Shown here in pieces: positions 19,455 through 27,819 of a DNA stretch of 64,000 nt. How positions within the stretch are numbered: position 1 is the stretch's first letter; every line of letters begins with the position of its first letter. The DNA comes from Paracoccus sp041927875 (GTDB lineage Bacteria > Pseudomonadota > Alphaproteobacteria > Rhodobacterales > Rhodobacteraceae), in assembly GCF_041927875.1 (NCBI RefSeq), contig NZ_JBHFHN010000004.1, one strand, 5' to 3'. A model generated the notes under the pieces. The model made no database searches and had not been told where the DNA came from. It saw only the letters and a list, made by a program, of their open reading frames with translations. Position numbers and translations under genes: made by a program.

Positions 19455-20500
19455 TGGCCTTTCTTGATCTGCAAAACCTGGAAAAGTCCTTTGGCGCGAA
19501 CCGCGTGGTCAAGGATTTCACCCTGCCCATCGACAAGGGTGAGTTCGTCAGCCTGCTTGGGCCCTCGGGCTGCGGCAAGACCACGGTGCTGCGCATGGTC
19601 GCGGGCTTTGAAAGCCCCGATTCCGGCCGCATCGTGATCGGCGGGCAGGATGTGGTGCGGCTGCGTCCGAACCAGCGGAACATCGGCATGGTGTTTCAGG
19701 CCTATGCGCTGTTTCCCAACCTGACCGTGGCGCAGAACGTGGGCTTTGGCCTGAAGGTCAAGCGCACCCCCGCCGGTCAGATCAAGGAGCGTGTGGCCGA
19801 AATGCTGGACCTGATCGGCCTTCCGCATCTGGGCGACCGCTATCCGTTCCAACTGTCGGGCGGCCAGCAACAGCGCGTGGCGCTTGCCCGCGCCCTGGCC
19901 CCCAGCCCGCAGGTTCTGCTGCTGGACGAACCCTTGTCGGCGCTGGATGCCAAGATCCGCATCAACCTGCGGCGTGAAATCCGGGCGATCCAGCAAAAGC
20001 TGGGCATCACCACCATCTTCGTGACCCACGACCAAGAGGAAGCCCTGTCGATTTCCGACCGCATCGTGGTCATGCATGACGGCATCGCCGATCAGGTCGG
20101 AACGCCATTTCAGGTGTATAACCGCCCTGCCACGCCCTTTGTTGCAAGCTTCGTCGGCACGCTGAACAGCTTTGAGGCCGATGTGATGGACCCCGCGACC
20201 GGCACGGTGCGGCTGGGATCGCAGGGCGTCAGCCTGGGTCGGGCGCTGCCTGCCGGGCGCATCCGCCTGGGCCTGCGCCCCGAGATGGTGCGGCTGGGCG
20301 ACGACCCCGCCGCCACCACTTTGCGCGGCACGGTCGAGGATGTCGACTTCCTGGGATCCGTGATGCGGGTGCGGGTTGATCTGGGGGGCGTGTCGCTGGC
20401 CTTTGACCAGTTCAACACCCGCACCGCCGAGCCGCCCCGCATCGGTGAGGTGGTCAACATCACCCTGAACCCCGCCGATCTGATGGTGATCGGCGGATGA
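19454..20500 (+). CDS. ABC importer ATP-binding protein
   Basis: The 348-residue ATPase has Walker A (GPSGCGKTT), signature LSGGQQQRV, Walker B (VLLLDEPLSALD) and switch His (FVTHDQEEAL). A C-terminal TOBE-type beta domain (about residues 240-348) follows. It is of the PotA/FbpC/PhnT type (spermidine, iron, 2-aminoethylphosphonate importers). It energises the two permeases just upstream. Its stop overlaps the PhnN-like gene start by four bases. Confidence 0.92.
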   Translation: MAFLDLQNLEKSFGANRVVKDFTLPIDKGEFVSLLGPSGCGKTTVLRMVAGFESPDSGRIVIGGQDVVRLRPNQRNIGMVFQAYALFPNLTVAQNVGFGLKVKRTPAGQIKERVAEMLDLIGLPHLGDRYPFQLSGGQQQRVALARALAPSPQVLLLDEPLSALDAKIRINLRREIRAIQQKLGITTIFVTHDQEEALSISDRIVVMHDGIADQVGTPFQVYNRPATPFVASFVGTLNSFEADVMDPATGTVRLGSQGVSLGRALPAGRIRLGLRPEMVRLGDDPAATTLRGTVEDVDFLGSVMRVRVDLGGVSLAFDQFNTRTAEPPRIGEVVNITLNPADLMVIGG

Positions 20501-20970
20501 TGGGCCGGGCCTTTGTGCTGACCGGCGCGCCGGGCGTCGGCAGTGGCACGCTGATCGCCGCCGCCGCCGGGCTGCCGGGCGTCAGGATCGTGGTGACGGA
20601 AACCACCGATCCCGCGCCCGGCCCGGAATGTGAGGTGCTGGCCCCGCATGTGTTCGACCGCCGCCGCAGGGCCGGGGGATTCGCGCTGGAATGGGACCAC
20701 GCCGGTCACCCCTGCGCCATTCCGGCGGACGCGCTGACGGCGCAGGCGGCGGGGCGCGATGTGGTGATGGTGCTGCCCTTTACGCAACTGGCGGCTGCGG
20801 CGCGCTGCTTTCCGAACCTGACGGTGCTGCATGTCACCCGCCCCGGCGTCAGCCCGCCCGATGCGGAGGCCGCGATCCCGCCGGGCCTGCCGGTCACGAT
20901 CATCGACAATGGCGGCGCGCTGTCGTTGGCACGGGCGGCGCTGATCGCGGCGCTGACCGACCGCGGCTAA
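20497..20970 (+). CDS. PhnN-like (ribose 1,5-bisphosphokinase-like) protein with degenerate P-loop
   Basis: The 157-residue product resembles PhnN and guanylate kinases: an N-terminal beta strand and glycine loop (FVLTGAPGVGSGT), then RRRRAGGFALEWDHAG and a GRDVVMVLP segment in PhnN-like order. PhnN makes PRPP from ribose 1,5-bisphosphate in phosphonate catabolism. Here the invariant P-loop lysine is Ser16, and the protein is shorter than the usual 180-190 residues, so kinase activity is doubtful. ATG at 20497 overlaps the ATPase stop; ATG at 20500 is an alternative. The family call rests on my recognition of the pattern, not a search. Confidence 0.6.
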   Translation: MMGRAFVLTGAPGVGSGTLIAAAAGLPGVRIVVTETTDPAPGPECEVLAPHVFDRRRRAGGFALEWDHAGHPCAIPADALTAQAAGRDVVMVLPFTQLAAAARCFPNLTVLHVTRPGVSPPDAEAAIPPGLPVTIIDNGGALSLARAALIAALTDRG

Positions 20971-21941
20971 AGGCCGCCGCTGCCGGGTCGGTCGGGATCG
21001 GGGGGCAGCGCGGTCTCGACCAGTTCCTGCTGGGTGTCCTGATCGGCGGGCTGGCCGGTGCGCATCTGCTGGCGGCGCGCCGCAATCGCCCTGTGGCGGC
21101 GCAGCTCGACGTTGAACAGCGCCCCCAGCAGCACCGAATAGGCCCCCAGATAGAACCAGGTCAGCAGCGCGATCACCGCCCCGATCGACCCATAGATCCG
21201 GTCATAGCTGTTGAAACTGCCCAGATAGATCGAAAACCCGACCGAGGCCGCCGCCCACAAAAGCGCCGCCAGCAGCGCCCCCGCCGACAGGAACGGCGGG
21301 CGCTGACCATCGACATTGGGGCTATAGCGGTAAAGAATGCCGATCGTCACCAGCACGATGATGAAGATACCGGCCCAAGGCAGGGCGGTCAGCAGCCAGC
21401 CCTCGGCCCGCCCCAGTTCTACAAAGTTGAAGATCAGCGGCACCACCACCACCGTCAGCAGGCCCACCAGCACCACGCCGACCAGCGTCAGCGTCAGGAT
21501 ATAGCCCAGCAGATACCGCCAGATTCCGGTCTGGGCGCGGGTGTTGTGGATGGCGTTCAGCCCCCGAACCAGCGCATCCACCCCGGCGCGCGCCGCCAGC
21601 GTGGCAATCAGGATCGACACCAGCGAGGCCCAGCCCAGCCGCGTGCGCCCGTGGTTCACCAGCGCCACGATCTGTTCATAGATCAACGCATTGGCGGCAT
21701 CGGGGATGAACTGGTCGGTCACATTGACATAGGTGAAGATCACCGAAGGATCCGCCACCAACCCCCAAAGCGAGATGATCGCGGCCAGCCCCGGAAACAC
21801 GGCAAACATCGCGTAAAAGGCGACACCGGCCGAGATCAGGCCCAGATGGGTGCGATGCATCCGTTCGGACATCGCCCACAGAAAGCCCCAGACGGTTTTG
21901 GCAAGGTTCAGGATCATCCGCGGAATGTGACCGCGCCGCAT
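20967..21941 (-). CDS. YihY/BrkB-family inner-membrane protein
   Basis: The 324-residue product has about six membrane segments and the family signature near the N-terminus (ISAGVAFYAMFAVFPGLAAI) plus GSIGAVIALLTWFYLGAYSVLLGA near the end. The C-terminal tail is cytosolic and charged. BrkB/YihY proteins are widespread; the old ribonuclease BN label is not supported, and a transport or envelope role is assumed. It converges with the PhnN-like gene, overlapping by four bases. ATG at 21917 is a possible shorter start. Confidence 0.88.
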   Translation of the reverse strand: MRRGHIPRMILNLAKTVWGFLWAMSERMHRTHLGLISAGVAFYAMFAVFPGLAAIISLWGLVADPSVIFTYVNVTDQFIPDAANALIYEQIVALVNHGRTRLGWASLVSILIATLAARAGVDALVRGLNAIHNTRAQTGIWRYLLGYILTLTLVGVVLVGLLTVVVVPLIFNFVELGRAEGWLLTALPWAGIFIIVLVTIGILYRYSPNVDGQRPPFLSAGALLAALLWAAASVGFSIYLGSFNSYDRIYGSIGAVIALLTWFYLGAYSVLLGALFNVELRRHRAIAARRQQMRTGQPADQDTQQELVETALPPDPDRPGSGGL

Positions 21942-22009
21942 CCGCCCCGCAACCCCGTGCCGATCATTGCGCGCGGGGCCGGGGCGGATCGGTCACAGGT
22001 CGCGCCGCG

Positions 22010-23428
22010 CTACAGCCCCTTGGACCGATAGGCCGAGGCGATGCGTTCGACCGCGATGCAATAGGCGGCGGTGCGCAGGTCGGTCACGCGCGGATCGTCA
22101 TGCCACCGCACCCGCATTTCGGCATAGGCGGCGCGCATCGTGTCGTCCAGACCGGACCGGACCAGTTCCAGCTCATCCGCGCCGCGCAGGTATTCGGCCT
22201 TGAAGTCCTTGGACAATTCCCAGCCAAGGCCCTTGTCGCTGGACAGCCGTTCCAGTTCTTCGACCAGCAGACGGTTGCGGGCTTCCTCATGCCGGCGCTG
22301 CATCCGGCCAAAGGGGATGTGCGACAGGTTCTTGACCCATTCGAAATAGCTGACGGTCACGCCGCCCGCATTGGCGTAAAGATCGGGGATGATGACCACG
22401 CCGCGCTCGCGCAGGATCGCATCGGCACCGGCGGTGACCGGGCCGTTCGCAGCCTCGACGATCAGCCTGGCCTTGATGTTTCCGGCATTGCCTTCGTGGA
22501 TCGCGCCCTCCAGCGCGGCGGGGATCAGGATGTCGCAATCCTGTTCCATCGCGCCTGCGCGGTTGGGATCGAAGCTGCCGCCGGGGAAGCCCTCGACCCC
22601 GCCGGTGCGGCGCAGGTGATCGATCAGCGCCGCGATGTCCAACCCGTCCGGATTGCTGATCGCGCCGTCGCGTTCGATGACCGAGATCACCTTGGCGCCG
22701 TCCTCCTCGGACAGGAAGCGCGCGGCGTGGCTGCCGACATTGCCCAGGCCCTGTACGATGACGCGCTTGCCCTCAAGATCGCCGGACAGGTTGGCGCGGG
22801 CGACGTCCTCGGGGTGGCGGAAGAAGGCGCGCAGCACATATTGCACGCCGCGCCCCGTCGCCTCGACCCGGCCGACGATGCCCCCTGCGGTCAGCGGCTT
22901 GCCGGTGACACAGGCGTTCGCGTTGATGTCGGTGGTGAACATCCGCGAATACTGGTCGGCCATCCAGGCCATTTCGCGTTCCGATGTGCCCATGTCGGGG
23001 GCGGGCACGTTCTGGCTGGGGCTGATCAGGCCGCGCTTGGCCAGTTCATAGGTAAAGCGGCGGGTGATGCGCTCCAGTTCCTCCTCGGACCAGGCGCGGG
23101 GGTCAATGCACAGGCCGCCTTTCGAGCCACCGAAGGGCAGTTGCACCAGGGCGCATTTATAGGTCATCAGCGCGGCCAGGGCCTCAACCTCGTCCTGGTT
23201 GACGTCCAGCGCATAGCGGATGCCGCCCTTGACCGGTTCCTGATGTTCGGAATGCACGCTGCGATAGCCGGTAAAGGTGTGGATCTCGCCGCGCAGCCGC
23301 ACGCCGAACCGCACCACATAGGTCGAGTTGCAGACCCGGATCTTTTCCTCAAGCCCTTGTGGCAGCGCCAGAATCTCGGCGGCGTGGCGAAACATCAGGT
23401 CGACGGAATCGCGGAAAGATACGGTCAT
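22010..23428 (-). CDS. gdhA: Glu/Leu/Phe/Val-family dehydrogenase, probable NAD-glutamate dehydrogenase
   Basis: The 472-residue enzyme interconverts glutamate and 2-oxoglutarate plus ammonia. Key motifs are PVKGGIRYALDV (substrate lysine), PFGGSKGGL (catalytic lysine region), NVPAPDMGT and a Rossmann loop VQGLGNVGSHAA. ATG at 23428 with GGAGTGC upstream is chosen; the frame remains open 5-prime. Length and motifs match GluDH I types of about 470 residues. Substrate preference among Glu, Leu, Phe or Val is not certain from sequence, but glutamate is most likely. Confidence 0.9.
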   Translation of the reverse strand: MTVSFRDSVDLMFRHAAEILALPQGLEEKIRVCNSTYVVRFGVRLRGEIHTFTGYRSVHSEHQEPVKGGIRYALDVNQDEVEALAALMTYKCALVQLPFGGSKGGLCIDPRAWSEEELERITRRFTYELAKRGLISPSQNVPAPDMGTSEREMAWMADQYSRMFTTDINANACVTGKPLTAGGIVGRVEATGRGVQYVLRAFFRHPEDVARANLSGDLEGKRVIVQGLGNVGSHAARFLSEEDGAKVISVIERDGAISNPDGLDIAALIDHLRRTGGVEGFPGGSFDPNRAGAMEQDCDILIPAALEGAIHEGNAGNIKARLIVEAANGPVTAGADAILRERGVVIIPDLYANAGGVTVSYFEWVKNLSHIPFGRMQRRHEEARNRLLVEELERLSSDKGLGWELSKDFKAEYLRGADELELVRSGLDDTMRAAYAEMRVRWHDDPRVTDLRTAAYCIAVERIASAYRSKGL

Positions 23429-23629
23429 GGGCACTCCTTCATGCGGGTGGGGCCAAGGGTCGGGCCGTGGTCGGATACGACGATTGTCGGATGGCAGGGG
23501 CCGGGGGGCAAGCCGTGATCCGCCGGTGCGGGCCGTTCTTTTGTTGCAAACCCCCGGCATTTCGCCCGCAGGGGGCGTATAGCGGCGGCAAAGGCGCTAG
23601 AGAGGGCGGGCAGCCAGTGGGGGCCAAAG

Positions 23630-24775
23630 ATGCTGAGCAATGCCGATCTTGTCGAACTGACCGCATGGCGGCGCGATCTGCACCGCCACCCCGACCTGTC
23701 GGGGGATGAGGGCGCGACGGCGGCGCGGGTGGTGCAGGCCTTGGCCGCGCTGCCCGGTGCGGCGGTGGTGACCGACCTTGGCGGGCATGGCGTCGCCGCG
23801 GTGTTCAAGGGCGCGGCCCCCGGCCCCACCGTCATGTTCCGGGCCGAGCTGGATGGCCTGCCGATCCATGAAATCGCCGATCTGCCGCATCGGTCGCTGA
23901 CCCCGGGTCGCGGCCATATGTGCGGCCATGACGGGCATATGGCGATGCTGATGGGGCTGGGGCGGCTGATCGCGCGCCAGCCGCCCGCGCGCGGCCGCGT
24001 CATCCTGCTGTTCCAGCCGTCCGAGGAGGACGGCGCGGGTGCCGCCGCCGTTCTGGCCGACCCGACCTTTGCCGCGCTGCGCCCCGATTGGGCCTTTGCC
24101 ATCCACAACATGCCCGGCCTGCCGCTGGGTCATGTCGGTCTGGCCGCTGGCCCGGCGAACTGCGCCAGTTGCGGGTTGCGCGCGGTGCTGACCGGCAAGA
24201 CCTCGCACGCCAGCGCGCCCGAGGCCGGGCTGTCCCCCGCCCCCGCCATCGCGCGGCTGGTGGCGGGCTTGCAGGCGCTTGGGCCGGGCGGGGCGGTGGT
24301 GCCGGGCTACCGGTTGGCGACGATCACCCATCTGGCAGTGGGCGAGCCGACCTTTGGCGTCGCACCGGGTCAGGGCGAGATCCGCGTGACCCTGCGCGCG
24401 CTGATCGATGCCGACATGGCCGATCTGATGGCCGGGGCCACTGCGCTGATCCGGACCGAGGCGGCGCGCGACGGGCTGGCGGTCGAGATCACCCGCCACG
24501 ATGATTTCGCCGCCTGCACCAATGATGCGCAGGCAACGGCGGTGATGGTGCGCGGGCTGGAGGCGCTGTCGATCCCCCACGATGGGCAGGGCCTGCCGAT
24601 GCGCGCGTCCGAGGATTTCGGCCGCTTTGGCAGCGTGGCGAAGTCGGCGATGGTGCTGCTGGGCGCGGGGGTGGAACACGCGATGCTGCACAATCCCGAT
24701 TACGACTTCCCCGACGACCTGATCCCGGTCGGTGTGGCGTTGTTCGACCGGATCAGGCGCGATCTGCTGGGCTGA
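23630..24775 (+). CDS. M20-family amidohydrolase (hippurate/N-acyl-amino-acid hydrolase type)
   Basis: The 381-residue product has the M20D pattern: WRRDLHRHPDLSGDE at the N-terminus, RAELDGLPI and HMCGHDGHMAMLMG with zinc ligands, FQPSEEDGAGA with the catalytic glutamate, and the dimerisation lid (GKTSHASAPEAG). A late histidine, ML-HNPDYDF, completes the site. These enzymes release free amino acids from N-acylated forms or related amides. GTGGGGG precedes the ATG. It overlaps the convergent deacetylase-like gene by 23 bases. Natural substrate unknown. Confidence 0.88.
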   Translation: MLSNADLVELTAWRRDLHRHPDLSGDEGATAARVVQALAALPGAAVVTDLGGHGVAAVFKGAAPGPTVMFRAELDGLPIHEIADLPHRSLTPGRGHMCGHDGHMAMLMGLGRLIARQPPARGRVILLFQPSEEDGAGAAAVLADPTFAALRPDWAFAIHNMPGLPLGHVGLAAGPANCASCGLRAVLTGKTSHASAPEAGLSPAPAIARLVAGLQALGPGGAVVPGYRLATITHLAVGEPTFGVAPGQGEIRVTLRALIDADMADLMAGATALIRTEAARDGLAVEITRHDDFAACTNDAQATAVMVRGLEALSIPHDGQGLPMRASEDFGRFGSVAKSAMVLLGAGVEHAMLHNPDYDFPDDLIPVGVALFDRIRRDLLG

Positions 24776-25454
24776 TCTGCGACAGGGTGCAAAAGCCGAT
24801 GCCGCGTTCGCTGGCCATACTTAGCAGCCGGTCCAGATCGGCAGGCGTGGCCCAGAAGCCGGGGCGACCGTTGGCGCGGATGTCGTGGCCCGCGAAGACG
24901 CCGACCCCGCCCTGCGCGGCCAGCCGGTCCAGCAAATGCGCGGTCCAATCCCAACCGGCGAACCGGGGATGCTGGCAGTCGAAGCTGCCCAGGCAATCGG
25001 CCACGCCATCCACGGGTTTCAGCCGCGCGTCAATCACCGCGTTATCGGCACCGGACGCCAGCGGCCCGCGCGCCCGCACACCGCGAAACCGCGTGGCAAG
25101 CGCGGCGCGCAGACGCGGCGGGCAGGCGTGAAACGGGCTGGCCCAGCCGGTCGCAGGAAAGCCAGCCGCGCGGTGATCGGCCTGATCTGCATCGACCTCA
25201 TCCGCCAGATAGCGGGGCCAGCCATGGGCCTTGGCGTGATCGACCGGGTTGGCATGGCTGCGCGAATGGCAGGCGATCTCATGGCCCATGTCCTGCAGCG
25301 CGTGCAGGCCCGCCAGTTCATCCGGCGTCGCCTGATGAAGGGCATGGACGCAAAAGGTAACGCGCGCGCCATGGGCGGCCATGATCGGGGCGGCAGCCAG
25401 CCAGTTGGCCACCGGGCGATCATCCAGCGTCAGGCACAGCAGGGCGTCAGTCAT
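24753..25454 (-). CDS. NodB-like polysaccharide deacetylase-family protein
   Basis: The 233-residue product from ATG at 25454 has LCLTLDDRPV (first CE4-type motif) and HEIACHSRSHANPV, the H-x(3)-H metal-binding motif of NodB-homology proteins. No signal peptide is visible, so a cytosolic role on a small acetylated or amide substrate is more likely than cell-wall work. The first motif has LDD where CE4 enzymes have TFDD. It lies 40 bases downstream of the acyl-CoA dehydrogenase gene on the same strand and may belong to that operon. Confidence 0.75.
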   Translation of the reverse strand: MTDALLCLTLDDRPVANWLAAAPIMAAHGARVTFCVHALHQATPDELAGLHALQDMGHEIACHSRSHANPVDHAKAHGWPRYLADEVDADQADHRAAGFPATGWASPFHACPPRLRAALATRFRGVRARGPLASGADNAVIDARLKPVDGVADCLGSFDCQHPRFAGWDWTAHLLDRLAAQGGVGVFAGHDIRANGRPGFWATPADLDRLLSMASERGIGFCTLSQISPADRA

Positions 25455-25494
25455 GCCCGGCAGGATCGGGGATCGCCGCCGGGCAGGCAAGCCC

Positions 25495-26622
25495 TTACAG
25501 GCTGCGGGCGATGACGAGGCGCTGCACCTCGCTGGTGCCTTCATAGATCTGGCAGACGCGCACATCGCGGTAGATGCGTTCCACCGGATAATCAGCCAGA
25601 TAGCCATAACCGCCATGGATCTGGATGGCTGCCGAACAGACCTTTTCGGCCATTTCCGATGCAAACAGCTTGGCCATCGACGCCTCGGTCAGGCAGGGCT
25701 GGCCCGCCTCGCGCAGGGCGGCGGCGTGCAGGACCATGTGGCGCGCGGCGGCGATCTGCGTGGCCATATCGGCCAGCTTGAAGCTGATGGCCTGATGATC
25801 GGCAATCGGCTTGCCAAAGGTCACACGCTCGCGCGCATAGGCCTGCGCTGCCTCGAACGCGCCGCGCGCCATGCCGACGGCCTGCGCGGCAATGCCGATC
25901 CGCCCGCCCTCAAGATTGGCCAGGGCGATCTTGTAGCCCTCACCTTCCGCGCCCAGGCGGTTTTCCACGGGCACGCGCATGTCCGTGAACGCCAGGGCGC
26001 AGGTGTCGGATGCGTGCTGGCCCAGCTTGTGTTCGACGCTGACCACCTGATAGCCGGGGGTATCGGTCGGCACGATAAAGGCGCTGATGCCCTTTTTGCC
26101 CGCCGCCGGATCGGTGACGGCGAAAATGTTGATGACGTGGCCGTTCTGGCCCGAGGTGATGAACTGCTTGGCGCCGTTGATGACGTAATGATCGCCATCC
26201 CGCACCGCGCGCGTTTTCAGATGCGACGCATCGGACCCGGCCTGCGGTTCGGTCAGGGCAAAGCCGCCGATCCATTCGCCCGATGCCATCTTCGGCAGGA
26301 ACCGCGCCTTTTGATCCTCGGTCCCGAAGCGCAGGATCGGCGCGCAGCCGACCGAGCTGTGGACCGACATGATGGTCGAGGTTGCGCCCTCAACCGCCGC
26401 GATTTCCTCAAGCGCCAGCGCATAGGCGACGGTGCCGGTGGCGGAGCCGCCGTATTCCTCGGGCACGACCATGCCAAGAAAACCCAACTCACCCATCTGC
26501 CGCAACTCGTCGCGCGGAAAGGTGTGGTCGCGGTCGCGCCCAGCGGCGCCGGGGGCCAGCACGCCTTGCGCAAAATCGCGGGCGGCGTCGCGGATCTGTT
26601 CCTGTTCCTCGGTCAGCAGCAT
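25495..26622 (-). CDS. acyl-CoA dehydrogenase
   Basis: The 375-residue flavoenzyme introduces the alpha-beta double bond of an acyl-CoA. It has FALTEPQAGSDA, YVINGAKQFITSG, QIHGGYGYLADYPVERIYRD and the catalytic-glutamate region CQIYEGTSEVQRLVIAR, fitting short- or branched-chain acyl-CoA dehydrogenases. The start at 26622 shares a base with the thiolase stop (TGATG), so translation is coupled. Longer upstream frames are not supported. It acts with the ligase-SDR fusion and thiolase in one operon. Confidence 0.92.
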   Translation of the reverse strand: MLLTEEQEQIRDAARDFAQGVLAPGAAGRDRDHTFPRDELRQMGELGFLGMVVPEEYGGSATGTVAYALALEEIAAVEGATSTIMSVHSSVGCAPILRFGTEDQKARFLPKMASGEWIGGFALTEPQAGSDASHLKTRAVRDGDHYVINGAKQFITSGQNGHVINIFAVTDPAAGKKGISAFIVPTDTPGYQVVSVEHKLGQHASDTCALAFTDMRVPVENRLGAEGEGYKIALANLEGGRIGIAAQAVGMARGAFEAAQAYARERVTFGKPIADHQAISFKLADMATQIAAARHMVLHAAALREAGQPCLTEASMAKLFASEMAEKVCSAAIQIHGGYGYLADYPVERIYRDVRVCQIYEGTSEVQRLVIARSL

Positions 26623-27809
26623 CACGACACCCGTTCGATGGCGACGGCCGTGGCCTCGCCGCCGCCGATGCACAAAGATGCCATGCCGCGTTTCAGCCCG
26701 TGGCTTTCCAGCGCCGCCAGCAACGTGACCATGACCCGCGCGCCCGATGCGCCGATCGGGTGGCCAAGCGCGCAGGCGCCGCCGTGGATGTTCACCTTGT
26801 CATGCGGCAGGTTCAGATCGCGCATCGCGGCCATGGCGACGACGGCGAAAGCCTCGTTCACCTCGAACAGGTCGATGTCGGACAGCGCCCAGCCGGTGCG
26901 GTCGGCCAGCCGCTTCATCGCGCCGATGGGGGCCGTGGGAAACAGGTTCGGCTTGTCCGCAAAGGTTGCGTGGCCGACGATGACGGCGCGGGGCGTCAGG
27001 CCCAGCTCTTCGGCCTGGCTGCGGCGCATCAGCACCATGGCGGCGGCCCCGTCCGAGATGCTGCTGCTGTTCGCAGCCGTCACCGTGCCGTCCTTGCGGA
27101 AGGCGGGCCGCAGGGTCGGGATCTTGTCCAGGTTCGCCTTGCCGGGCTGTTCGTCGATCTCGATCAGCGTGTCGCCCTTGCGCCCCGCCACCGTGACCGG
27201 GGTGATTTCCGCCTTGAACCGGCCCGAGGTGATCGCATCCTGCGCCCGCGTCAGCGAGGCGATGGCGAAATCGTCCTGTTCCTTTCGGGTAAAGCCATAG
27301 GTGTCGGCGCATTCCTCGGCAAAGGTGCCCATCAGGCGGCCCTTGTCATACGCGTCCTCAAGCCCGTCCAGGAACATGTGGTCCATCACCTGCCCGTGCC
27401 CCATGCGGAAGCCGCTGCGCGCCTTGGGCAGCAGGTAAGGGGCGTTGGTCATGCTTTCCATGCCGCCCGCCACGGCAATGTCGGCGGAACCGGCCAGCAA
27501 CAGGTCATGGGCGAACATCGCCGCCTTCATGCCAGATCCGCACATCTTGTTGATGGTGGTGGCGCCCGCGCCCAAGGGCAGGCCCGCGCCAAGTGCGGCC
27601 TGACGCGCCGGGGCCTGACCCTGACCGGCGGGCAGCACGCAGCCCATCACGATTTCCTGCACCTGATCGGCGCTGATGCCGCTGCGGTCGACGGCGGCGC
27701 TGATCGCCGCCGCGCCCAGTTGGGCGGCCGTCAGCGATGCGAAATCGCCCTGAAAGCCGCCCATGGGGGTGCGGGCATCACCGACGATGACGATGGGGTC
27801 TGTGGTCAT
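26622..27809 (-). CDS. acetyl-CoA C-acyltransferase (thiolase)
   Basis: The 395-residue thiolase has the nucleophilic Cys90 in NKMCGSGMKA, the catalytic His in CALGHPIGASGAR and the second Cys in ASLCIGGGEA. It cleaves 3-ketoacyl-CoA with CoA, or condenses acetyl-CoA in reverse. It lies 10 bases after the ligase-SDR gene and overlaps the acyl-CoA dehydrogenase start. In this operon it would complete a beta-oxidation cycle. Chain-length preference cannot be read from sequence. Confidence 0.93.
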   Translation of the reverse strand: MTTDPIVIVGDARTPMGGFQGDFASLTAAQLGAAAISAAVDRSGISADQVQEIVMGCVLPAGQGQAPARQAALGAGLPLGAGATTINKMCGSGMKAAMFAHDLLLAGSADIAVAGGMESMTNAPYLLPKARSGFRMGHGQVMDHMFLDGLEDAYDKGRLMGTFAEECADTYGFTRKEQDDFAIASLTRAQDAITSGRFKAEITPVTVAGRKGDTLIEIDEQPGKANLDKIPTLRPAFRKDGTVTAANSSSISDGAAAMVLMRRSQAEELGLTPRAVIVGHATFADKPNLFPTAPIGAMKRLADRTGWALSDIDLFEVNEAFAVVAMAAMRDLNLPHDKVNIHGGACALGHPIGASGARVMVTLLAALESHGLKRGMASLCIGGGEATAVAIERVS

Positions 27810-27819
27810 GATCTGGTCC

